From assembly GCA_030549175.1 (NCBI GenBank), contig JAUKUA010000001.1, forward strand, positions 2,666,001 to 2,730,000: 64,000 nt of DNA. Direction: 5' to 3'. Under the pieces are notes generated by a model that saw only the letters and a list, made by a program, of their open reading frames with translations, was not told the DNA's origin and searched no databases. The stretch comes from Lasiosphaeris hirsuta (Eukaryota; Ascomycota; Sordariomycetes; Sordariales; Lasiosphaeriaceae). Below, in pieces: positions 55,089 to 64,000 of this stretch. Position numbers and translations under genes: made by a program. Within the stretch, counting starts at the first letter, position 1. Each line of letters begins with the position of its first letter.

Positions 55089-56729
55089 ATGAAACCTCGA
55101 GGCCGAATGACGGCGGGTTTGCGACACGCATCGGCAGCCGCAAACCCGACGAGGGCTCTTTGCACCGGCAATGCGGCAGCCATTCGGCTATCCGTCCCGT
55201 CTGCTGCCGTAAACACAGCGCCGCCCATGCTACGCCAACGGCCGCTCGTATCTGCCGCTCCGTTGCCGATACCGGCGCAGCCAAATCCCCAGAGGCATCT
55301 GCACACACAGCCGCCGCGACGCAGCGGCCCGGCGTCGAACCCGGCCATGGCCTTCCCCTGTCTCGACGCCCTCGAGACCCGATCGGCCAATCTCAAGAAG
55401 GAAGCACGGTCCCGGTCAGACGCGAGCGGTCCCGAGCCATCTTACACGGCCGGCGCCACACAGGTATACCACTGCCATGACCCGCTCCTGCTCGACTGGG
55501 GTGGTGTTCTGCGCGAGTTTGACATCGCCTACGAAGCATGGGGCGAGATGAATGCTGACAAGTCCAACGTCATCCTCCTCCACACAGGCTTGTCGGCCTC
55601 ATCGCATGCGCACTCGACGCCCGAAAACACGCAGCCGGGATGGTGGGAAAAGTTCATCGGACCCGGCCTATCACTGGATACAGATAAGTACCACATCATC
55701 TGCACCAACGTGGTCGGCGGTTGCTACGGCTCGACAGGCCCAAGCAGCATCGACCCGGCCGATGGCCAGCGCTACGCTACTCGCTTCCCCATCCTGACCA
55801 TGGAGGACATGGTGCGCGCCCAGTTCCGTCTGCTCGACAGCCTCGGCGTCGCCCGCCTGTATGCCAGTGTCGGATCTAGCATGGGCGGTATGCAGTCCCT
55901 CGCTGCCGGTATCCTCTTTCCCGAGCGCGTCGGTCGCATCGTCTCTATCAGCGGCTGCGCCCGCAGCCACCCCTACAGCATCGCCATGCGACACACCCAA
56001 CGCCAGGTCCTGATGATGGACCCCAGCTGGAACCGCGGATTCTACTATGGTGGCGTCCCGCCTCACGCCGGCATGAAGCTAGCCCGCGAGATCGCCACCG
56101 TCACCTACCGCTCCGGCCCGGAGTGGGAGCAGCGCTTTGGGCGCCGCCGCGCTGACCCTAGCAAGCCACCGGCCCTGTGCCCGGATTTCCTTATTGAGAC
56201 CTATCTGGACCACGCCGGCGAGAAGTTTTGTCTCACGTACGACCCCAACAGTCTGCTCTACGTTAGCAAGGCTATGGACCTGTTTGATCTCGGCCGCGAA
56301 AGCCAGCAGGCGGCCGCTGCTAGGCGGACAGAGAGCCAGCAATCGTTGAGGGACGGCGTGTACGAGTCGGCTGTGGACTCGGCCTGCAGCTTGACGCTAC
56401 CGGACAAGCCATACGAGGAGCAGGAGGACGCCGAAGGGGCAGAGGAGAGTGATGGCGAGACGGTGTCAAGTTCAACATTGAGGCCGCCAGTGGATTTGAT
56501 CACTGGATTATCGCCGCTGCGGGATCATCCGGTGCTGGTTATGGGCGTGGCGAGTGATATCTTGTTTCCAGCGTGGCAGCAGCGCGAGGTGGCTGAGGCG
56601 TTGCGGTCGGCGGGTAGTAGAAACGTTGCGCATTATGAGCTGAGTGAGGAACAGAGTATGTTCGGACACGATACTTTCTTGCTAGATGTCAAGAACGTGG
56701 GAGGAGCAGTTAAGAACTTTTTGAGGTAG
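55089..56729 (+). CDS. cysA: Serine O-acetyltransferase of MetX/HTA type, mitochondrial (CysA/Cys2)
   Basis: Single exon, 546 residues. Fungal CysA/Cys2 transfers acetyl from acetyl-CoA to L-serine, giving O-acetylserine for cysteine synthesis; it is related to homoserine O-acetyltransferase but distinct from the bacterial CysE hexapeptide type. Seen: an Arg/Ala/Ser-rich presequence of about 85 residues, then [44 protein letters not shown] and [14 protein letters not shown]. The alpha/beta-hydrolase nucleophile elbow is GSSMGGMQS (Ser264); the triad is completed by Asp490 in [13 protein letters not shown] and His527 in FGHDTFLLD. The extra [26 protein letters not shown] block favours the serine rather than the homoserine branch. 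A 50-residue acidic insert lies at about 420-470. A role as homoserine acetyltransferase cannot be fully excluded. Confidence 0.9.
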   Translation: MKPRGRMTAGLRHASAAANPTRALCTGNAAAIRLSVPSAAVNTAPPMLRQRPLVSAAPLPIPAQPNPQRHLHTQPPRRSGPASNPAMAFPCLDALETRSANLKKEARSRSDASGPEPSYTAGATQVYHCHDPLLLDWGGVLREFDIAYEAWGEMNADKSNVILLHTGLSASSHAHSTPENTQPGWWEKFIGPGLSLDTDKYHIICTNVVGGCYGSTGPSSIDPADGQRYATRFPILTMEDMVRAQFRLLDSLGVARLYASVGSSMGGMQSLAAGILFPERVGRIVSISGCARSHPYSIAMRHTQRQVLMMDPSWNRGFYYGGVPPHAGMKLAREIATVTYRSGPEWEQRFGRRRADPSKPPALCPDFLIETYLDHAGEKFCLTYDPNSLLYVSKAMDLFDLGRESQQAAAARRTESQQSLRDGVYESAVDSACSLTLPDKPYEEQEDAEGAEESDGETVSSSTLRPPVDLITGLSPLRDHPVLVMGVASDILFPAWQQREVAEALRSAGSRNVAHYELSEEQSMFGHDTFLLDVKNVGGAVKNFLR

Positions 56730-57923
56730 CCTTGAACAGGGCTGGTTTTGTACATATCATTCTGGTAAAGATAGGGGTAAACCCCAAAGTAAATAGAATA
56801 TTGAAACAAACTGTCCGAACTGCAAACCCACAACTTCAATCAGCTTCGGTTAACTCCCGTGACGCGCTGTTGTGAGATACACGTCATCACCTATTTCTTT
56901 TGCAGCAAAGTGCGGAGACATTTATTTATAAGAGCTTAGGCTATCCCGCGACGGATGCCCATTCTGCAGGACTCAACTACCTTGGGTGCTACCCCCAAGG
57001 CAGACAAGACGCCCCGGCAGCTCTACTTCCAGTATTAGACGACTCAGCCATTCGGTATTCGGCCCTTAGCCCAAAATTTGGGCTTCTCCTCAGTGGCTTG
57101 TAAGGAGAACACGGAGACCTGGTATAGCACACACACCGACTATATCCCTCTGGGGGGTCTGCGCGCTGGAAGGGGCCGGGGGTGGAGACCGAGGGAACGG
57201 GACCACGGGACGAGATCACGGGACGAGATCACGGGACGGTGTTAGTATCATGGTGCTTGCCCATACTTAATCCCAAGCAGCAAGCGTACCTATCACATAC
57301 GACCATAGGTACTGGAAAACTCGGGATCCCGTCCGCTCTCCCATAGATAAGCCAGTAACCGCCAGACTAGTAGTTGGGTCGGTGACGACCAGCGAATCCC
57401 TGGTGTTGTATGTCTTTTTCATCTTTTTGTCCTATTAGTTGCTGATCACCTACCCGAACCTGGGGCAGGTAAGTTGGCATGCTACGCAGTGTTTCATCAG
57501 TGGGTGACATGGTCCAGAGTTAGGTTCGCTTTGAAGGGCCAGATTATCATGACATTTAGAACCATTGTAATCTCTTGAATTCGATGGATTTTTATCAGTA
57601 TAATGTGCTCAAAACTGGACACCAGATCAACGACCACGAAGCCGTCAAGGCGCTATCCACGGGAAAGCACCGGGAGCTCAGAGGATGACTGGAAGCCACG
57701 TCCAAGACAGCAAAAGTCAGTGAAATCCGTCGGCCTAGAATATATAAACAGAACTGGGTATATAAAAAGAAATGTGTATGCATGCGTCGCCTGCCAACCA
57801 GCCCAAAGCAGTCGTTCCAAGGCAACAAAGCATAATCAACAATCCGCCTCCTTCCCACACTATACATCACCAATAACTACGTCAACGCACACCGACAACT
57901 AAAGTCATTCATTACACATTACT
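56730..57923. other. Convergent spacer between cysA and the disordered protein gene
   Basis: No gene is supported. It contains a 13-bp tandem repeat at 57194-57239 and a GTACCTAT ... ATAGGTAC inverted pair at 57287-57314. Confidence 0.5.
57194..57239. repeat. Tandem repeat GGGACGAGATCAC
   Basis: About three copies of a 13-bp unit (the first diverged, GGGACCAC, then two full GGGACGAGATCAC) in the spacer. Confidence 0.8.
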
Positions 57924-60900
57924 TTAAATAAAGCCCGTCCCAAACGCATCCACCATTCCTGGTGGCCTCCTCGACATAGCCCCAGGTCCGCGATACTGAT
58001 GCCCCCCCGGTTCTCTCACACTTGGGCCTCTCGCCATGCCGATTCCCAGTGCCACTGCTGCGGCCGCCGCTTCTTCGGCGTTAATCCCGTCGACAGGACT
58101 GCGCGACCGGCTCGGCGGACCCGATCCCGGGCTCACAAGCAGCCCCCCGGCAGCAAACCCTGGGGATAACCCCCCGGTGACATTGAGATGCGCGTCCTGC
58201 GCGGTCGAGGGGCGAACGTCGTTGGCTTGTGCTGCTACTGCTTCGTTTTCAGACGGGGTGCGCAGCGGTGGGGTCCAGGGCCCTGGCTCGCGCGAATACG
58301 CGTCGGGGGAGAAGTTGAATGTAAGGGGTGGCGGGGCTTGCGGGCGGGGCCTGAGAATGTCTAGTTTGAGCTCCAGTTCGAGATCGGGATTCTGTTCGGA
58401 TGTTCGTGGCAGCTCCTCCTTGGGTTGCGGCAGCTCTGGGTCGGGATGCCAGTCCAGAATGTCTGAGTCGTCGTCGTCTTCTGCTCCAGATGTGTACTCT
58501 GACGATGCGTCATGGTAAAGTAGCTCGGGCGACGTCGCAAATCTGATAGAGGTTGGAGAAGTAGGAGGCATCGGCCAGACGGTGGAGTCTGGCGTAGGTG
58601 GAGCGACGATGGCGGGTCCGAAGTCGAACTTGAAGCCGACATCGATGATGGGGCTGGGAGCCGGCCGGAATACCGGAGAGGGGTCGGCAGTGAGAGCCGG
58701 ACTTAGCGCCCGGCTGGGCAACTGGAATTGGGGGGTGTTGGCACGAGAAGGCTGTGAGATGGTGTTGACTGTGAGGGCGGCCGCTGGTGATAGGTCGCGA
58801 GGCCGAGCCGTGGTTGTTTGACTGGTTCCTACTCCGTACTCGTCAAGAGTGGGACGACGAGGGCCTCTTCTAAGCGCGAGCGGCCCGCGGCCGGGGCTCA
58901 CGGCCCTTTGGCTCTCTACTGCCGCTTCGGCGACGGCTAGGACAGAGGGAGAGGCTCGGAGTGGTGCCGGCTGAAGGGTAAGTATTGGTTCTTCGTCCGC
59001 GCCCGCATCGCTGTACCGGCTGCTGCTGATGCTGATTTTGTTGGCCTCATGCACTTGGCCCTGCTGTGCGCTGACAAGTGTCTTCTCGAGTTTCTCAATC
59101 TGCATAGAAAGGCTGTGGCGTCGGGGCGAGCTCATCGTCAAAGTGTCCCGCCTAGCTTGGACGCTTTGGATAACCGGTCGAGCAAACTGTTCAATCGGCC
59201 CCTCATCATCCGATTTCGAGACGGAGCCCGTCGGCGAGATTGTCAGCGGCTCCGGACTTTGTACTATCAGGTCGCGCAAACTCGGGCCGATGCTGATGGG
59301 AGATGTGACGGTCGATCCCGATTCCTGTCGGCGATACCCATTGGGGCCAAGGTTGCTAGGAGCAGGGCTGAGTGACCGGATCTCATTTCCGCTTGGACCT
59401 CGAAGGCTAGGGATGCTAAGTGCGGGGCTTTGTGATCGAACGTCTGGTTGTCCTCCGCCGCGAGCATGATGGCCCAAGGGGGCGGGGCTTTCTGATCGAT
59501 ACCCGAGTGGCCCTGGGCCACGTTGATGACGAGGAGTGGGACTTTGCGGCCGGATTTCGTGTAGGCCAGGGGCACGAGGTCTGGGGCCGTTGTTGGCGGG
59601 ACTTTGAGCTCGTTGTGCTACAACAGGGCCTGGCGCACGAGGACTCGGACCGCGCGGAGCGGGGCTGTAGGGCCGCGTATTTTGATGAGCGGTCCGAGGT
59701 CCAAGCATGTTCGATTCCAGCCCGTCTGGTCTTTGGGGACCGCGGCTGTTGGGGCTTTCATAAGAGGGGCCGCGAGGACCATGACGCGGAGTGCCTTGGT
59801 TGGGAGGCTGCGGGAGACTTTGAGTGGGAGGACTGTGCCGAGGAGGACCTTGATGGGCATGGTTGGCTCTTGCTGGGCCGTGAGAAGTGTCGCCCATGCC
59901 GTTACTTCTCATCCCACCGCGGCTGCCGGGCCTTTGGTCAACACTACCCAAAAAAACAGGCCCTTGAACACCCTGGCCATTTAGACCAGAGCCGGGACCA
60001 CACCCTCGCATCTCGCCCCGACTACTCGGCCTCTGGTCGGCGTTTCCTCTGAAAACCGGCCCCAGGTTGGCATGGCCATTTAGGCCATTTCCCCGCGTCC
60101 CGCCCCGACTACCGGGCCTTTGTTCGACATTACCCCTGAAAACTGGCCCTTGTATGCCCAAACCTGTGGCGTCGGCCTGCTGCTGTTGAGGATGCGAGCG
60201 CGGAGGCAGATGCTGTTGCTGTCCATGCGGGCTATGCTGCCCTCTCCCTTGTCCTTTCCCTTGAGCGCCTGGCTGCTGTAGCAGCTGCGGTGACGGTTTC
60301 ACTGACAGTTTCGTTTCAGTTGCCTTTTGCCTCTCCTGTTTTTCCTTCTCCAGCCGTGCGGTTTCCTTTTGCCTTTCTGCCTCCTTCTCTTTTTCTCTCA
60401 GCCTTTTCGCTTCCTCGGCCTCCATTTTGACCGACTCCATGACTGCGTTTACCATGTCATCCGCGTCCTCGCCAAAAACCGAGTCGGTATCCGTGGCGTC
60501 GTCTCTTGGGGTCAGGGGAAGATGCATCTCGCCGGCTAGCGGTGATTTTGGTGTTGTAGGCGCTGACGGCGTGTCCTTCACAAAGTGAACGTCGAGCGGG
60601 TTCACCCATGCCGGTTTCTTGCCGTTGGGCGTTCCGGGGCGCGACAAAGCTGCTGGGTCGGGCAATGCCAAGCTTTTCGAAGACCCATTGCCAGAGCTGT
60701 ATTTCGCGCCGAACCCTGGGCCGGGGACTCCTAGGCTGGGAGAGGACCCGCTGTTCTTGCGGTAGTTAGAGCTGAAGCCTGGGGCTGGGGCTGCGAGACT
60801 AGAAGACGAGCCGTTATAGGCGCCGAACTTTGCTCGTATGTTGGCTTCGGAAGTGGGTGCCCGCATGTTGATGGTACTGGCATTGCTACCCGTTCGGACA

Positions 60901-61215
60901 TGATCAGGACTGGCAAGGTTCTGCATGCTGGCCGCGGCAAGGTTGTGTGTATCATAGCTGAGCGGCGACTTGGCGCGACCCGGGACCGCTGTACCAGGCC
61001 GCTGGACAGATCGTATGCTTCCATCAACTTTGGGGCCTGCCCGGCTCTCGCCGAGTTGAGTTTGATCGATCTTCTTCGGCTGCTGCTTGTTTCCGGCGGG
61101 TTTGCTGTCGGGTTTCCTGCGCCGTCAGCGGTTCGTGAGGCGCCCCCCTGAGTACATGACAAAAAGCTACTCACTTCTTCTTCTCACCAAACTTGAGGCC
61201 GAAAAAGGATACCAT
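57924..61215 (-). CDS. 1077-residue disordered protein with central charged helix and internal repeats
   Basis: Exons 61175-61215 and 57924-61116 sum to 3234 nt. The first exon encodes MVSFFGLKFGEKKK; a GTGAGT donor and GCGCAG acceptor join it to KPDSKPAGNKQQPKK. Seen: Ser/Gly/Pro-rich sequence throughout, a Lys/Glu-rich single helix or coiled coil at about 228-285 (EAEEAKRLREKEKEAERQKE), then Gln/His-rich tracts. Three imperfect repeats of about 35 residues built on GPVFRGNxxQRPxSRGxxRG lie at about 338-430. Several SPRR/SPAP-type Ser-Pro sites follow, and the end is MVDAFGTGFI. A conserved N-terminal MVSFFGLKFG motif and C-terminal peptide hint at two short interaction motifs. No catalytic domain was recognised. 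Related long proteins are widespread in Sordariomycetes, function unknown to me. Confidence 0.82.
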
Positions 61216-63023
61216 TTTGATTGACAGATTGCGGGCTGTACATGTATGTATCTACACATTAACTGCGGGCCGTGTCAGCCAAATTATTCGGGCGCTGTTC
61301 TTCGACGTCGGTGTACCAACAAGAGGGTGAATGCCGCCGCCCGATTTCGTAGCACATTGACAACAAAAGAATGAAATACGCCTCGCAGAGCTGTTTCTCC
61401 AAGCCAAGCAATCTACATCGAGGGAACCATGACGCAAACTTGGCGATACGAAAGCGACTGGACTCGACAAAATATGGCTGTGCTTCCGGCGGGGAGAACA
61501 CAATGGCGCGACGTGTTTTTAGTGTCGATCTGGATTATTCGTGTGGACGAGCAGGCCAGTGCCAGGTAAAAGGGGTCGGTTGTGGGGGGTGGGGTGTTTA
61601 TTTCGATTGCCTGTTCGCGTTGGAGATCCCCCTTGTTGGAGACAATTTTTGGGCCCAGGGGTGGATGCCGCTGAGAGAAGTAAAAAAAAAATTAATAAAA
61701 AAAAAGAGCGTTGAGCTAAGGAACGGCAGCGAAAGAGCCAAAGCGGTACAGCGAACAGCCGGACGCCGACCACTGAGGTAGAGAGCGGGAAAATAACAAG
61801 AAAACGAAAGCTTGGAGAAGAGAAAAGGGCTGCATCGCAACGAAAGAGAGAGGTGCTGGGAATACGCGCTTGTGGAGATTCGCAGTCGGCCGTCCAACTA
61901 GCGTCATCAAAGCCCTGGTAACGGCACGACAGCACCCACCTAGCATCTCGCATCCGACAAGGATGTCGTGTTCCCCTGAACCACTGCTATCAGCTCAGAT
62001 CAGAGCACTGTACCCCTAAAGGTGGCTATCAGTGGCGACTTGTCAGGAATACCAGCCCGGACTCATCCGCGTTGTGTTCATCTTCGCGGGATCCGTGCAA
62101 CGCGGTGTCACGGAATATCGACGGAAATATGCTCGCCAAAACCAAGAGGCCTTGGGGTGGCGTCATAGGTCGCGCAGCGCAGGGAAGGCTCGAGGAGGAA
62201 GGTATTCAGGGGCGCCAAGTATCCCCAGCGCATGGCTCAGGGGGGTTGGGCTGAGCATCCAAATCAGGATCGCGGACAAGGCGCGCCTGGCTCGCCAAGC
62301 CCAACTTCATCCACCCCGCATGTATGTACCGTGCCTTGCAGCTGCGACGAACCTTGACCGACTCGGTTCCCGATTGCTCGTTGGGTCGCATGCTGCGCGC
62401 AGCGTGGTGTTCGAGCGTGGTGCCCCTCAGCGATGCTGAGCAGTCACGCAGTGTGTATCGATCACAGAACATTGGCAAGCGGAATGAGGGGCTGTTTGCC
62501 CAGGTGGTCTGGAATGTGGGAAAAAGACATGTGATAGGGCACCAAGGCCGCAAGGACCTAGTTTGCCAGACGTGGTCGCATTTCATCCGGTGCATTGTCG
62601 AAAAGGTACAAGCTGGGTATAGGTACCTCATGAATATGTTTCTCAAAGCACCAGAGTGCGCTACAAATCGATATGTCTTATCGCAGCACAGCACAGCCCC
62701 TTATTTGAACGACGGATTAGGTGCCATCTGATTGATCAACTGGACTAACTGCGCATGCAACTAAGGTACAGCCTTACTCCTACGGAATGCTACCAGACCA
62801 CCTCACACTAGATATCGACGCCACCTCTCTGACGAAATGAGACACACGCTACCACGTACTGTGCAGCCCGTCAATAACCATCGATTGACTGCATGCGTAG
62901 CCCAGTGAAGACAAGCAAGCTAGGTTTTAAAAGGACTCATTCTTACCCGATTCATGTTAATAGTTCGACGGCGCGAGGGCAGGGGGATGGCTGAGACCAG
63001 GCTGACCCCCGCTCAGCTCAGCC
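61216..63023. other. Intergenic between the disordered protein gene and the MFS gene
   Basis: About 1.8 kb with no supported gene. Frames at 61371-61781 and 62032-62439 (+) lack domain features. A-rich runs at 61682-61706 lie on the leader side of the disordered protein gene. Confidence 0.5.
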
Positions 63024-64000
63024 CTACGTCACCCGAGTCGATGATCTCCGGCCGGCCGGTAGCCTAAACATGAACAGAATAGCTGTTGCGGTCGTGAAGA
63101 ACAGTCCCGCTGTGAAGAACGGCAATCCGATCCAAAAGCCCCCTAAATGCATCCCAATGCTCCAACTCTTCGCCAGTAGAGGACCGGCTATCATCGCGCC
63201 CGCCGTCTCCATGAAGCTAACCATAGTGTTGACGGTGCCTACGTGGTGTTCCTCCACCAGCGCATTCATCAACGAGCGGACCAACGAGGACATGCCGGAT
63301 CCGAGTGATAGCCAGATGAGACCAGCGGCCAGCACATATCCGTTGGCAGCCACTGCGATGAGCAAGCAGCCCACGATTTGGACGAGGCCTGAAAGACGCG
63401 CCAGAGAAATGTCCTTTGCCACCCCCGACATCGCGAGCCGGTTGAAGCAGAACCAGCTAGCTCCTGGCAAGACGAGGATGAGCGTGACGAGGCTGGCCAC
63501 ACTGCGGGCTGTAAAGAGGAATGACGCCTTAGAATAGCTCCAGCCATACCGCTTGGTGGCATATTGAAGTAACATGTCCTGCACTAATTTGCCCAGCACC
63601 ACAAAGATAAGTGACAACATCAGGAAGCTGATGCTCTTGTTGCCAACCACAAACGCCCACATCTCGGCGAGGCCTTCACGGGCTTTGTGCCAGAGCCTGC
63701 GGGTTGACGAGAGTTTGGAGAGTCTCGTATCGTCATCTTCTTCCTCGTCATCCGCGTCACTGCCGTCGCCTGTCTGTGTCACGGATGTCCCCTCTCGTCG
63801 CCTCCCTCGGCCTCGAGACGCGTGAAGGTGCAGCGTTTCTGGCAATGCTAGCCCAGCAGGGGTGCAAAGAGCGGTGGCCCCAAGAGAGAGAGTCAGGGGG
63901 ATCCAGTCACTTCGAATCATCAAGAGCCCTGCCAGGGGGGCAGCGACCATCTGCGAGATGAGGAAGACTGTCATAATCCGAAAAAAGGCCGTCGCTCTAT
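63024..64000 (-). CDS. Major facilitator superfamily transporter, C-terminal part (runs off the window)
   Basis: The frame is open from the right edge (RATAFFRIMTVFLISQ in the first visible codons) to a stop at 63024, giving at least 325 residues, the second part of an MFS protein. Seen: one helix with LISQMVAAPLAGLLM, a loop of about 60 residues with an acidic run (DDEEEDDD), then six helices beginning at KSISFLMLSLIFVVLGKLVQDMLLQY, and a short basic C-terminus. RATAFFRI and AAPLAGLLM are typical of a fungal MFS group also seen near secondary-metabolism genes. The substrate is unknown. The 5' part, the start and any introns lie beyond 64000. Confidence 0.85.
   Translation of the reverse strand, partial: RATAFFRIMTVFLISQMVAAPLAGLLMIRSDWIPLTLSLGATALCTPAGLALPETLHLHASRGRGRRREGTSVTQTGDGSDADDEEEDDDTRLSKLSSTRRLWHKAREGLAEMWAFVVGNKSISFLMLSLIFVVLGKLVQDMLLQYATKRYGWSYSKASFLFTARSVASLVTLILVLPGASWFCFNRLAMSGVAKDISLARLSGLVQIVGCLLIAVAANGYVLAAGLIWLSLGSGMSSLVRSLMNALVEEHHVGTVNTMVSFMETAGAMIAGPLLAKSWSIGMHLGGFWIGLPFFTAGLFFTTATAILFMFRLPAGRRSSTRVT

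Overview
The window is nuclear DNA of a filamentous ascomycete, most likely a Sordariomycete. The genes are GC-rich and carry short spliceosomal introns with GTRNGT-type donors, CTAAC/CTGAC-like branch points and YAG acceptors. The gene set is fungal: ergosterol Erg6, an AA9 lytic polysaccharide monooxygenase, a MetX-type serine O-acetyltransferase, Mzm1 and zuotin. Exon structures were worked out by hand from reading-frame continuity and splice signals; product names rest on recognised motifs and remembered family features, not on database searches.

Layout. 0.8-11 kb is a dense housekeeping block: zuotin (-) divergent from MZM1 (+), splicing factor Slt11/Ecm2 (-) divergent from sterol 24-C-methyltransferase Erg6 (+), pyruvate dehydrogenase E1-beta (+), and a single-pass membrane protein with a Cys-rich C-terminal domain (-). 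13.5-15.6 kb holds a secreted AA9 enzyme (+) convergent with a small-molecule-type methyltransferase (-), separated by an A12/T14 hairpin-like tract. 16.5-21 kb holds an intron-bearing tRNA-Thr, a frameshifted coiled-coil ORF with a TATA box, an alanyl-tRNA editing protein whose start codon is its own 3-nt coding exon, and an SDR lacking the usual catalytic lysine. 21.8-28.7 kb holds a gamma-glutamylcyclotransferase-like protein, an SLC35F-type transporter, an intron-bearing tRNA-Glu and a five-exon low-complexity protein.

28.7-46.6 kb is gene-poor. It contains a pair of zinc-ribbon ORFs in one frame separated by a single TAG, one weak ORF with a 19-residue duplication, a thioredoxin-fold/peroxiredoxin-like gene, and several simple repeats. 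46.6-64 kb returns to housekeeping genes: a large Cid1-family nucleotidyltransferase, a TM protein of unknown function, mitochondrial-type serine O-acetyltransferase, a 1077-residue disordered protein, and an MFS transporter that runs off the right edge.

The genes do not form an obvious secondary-metabolite cluster, CRISPR array, phage or intact transposon. The most unusual items are the TAG-split zinc-ribbon locus, the frameshifted coiled-coil gene, the ATG-only exon and the SDR with an altered active site.
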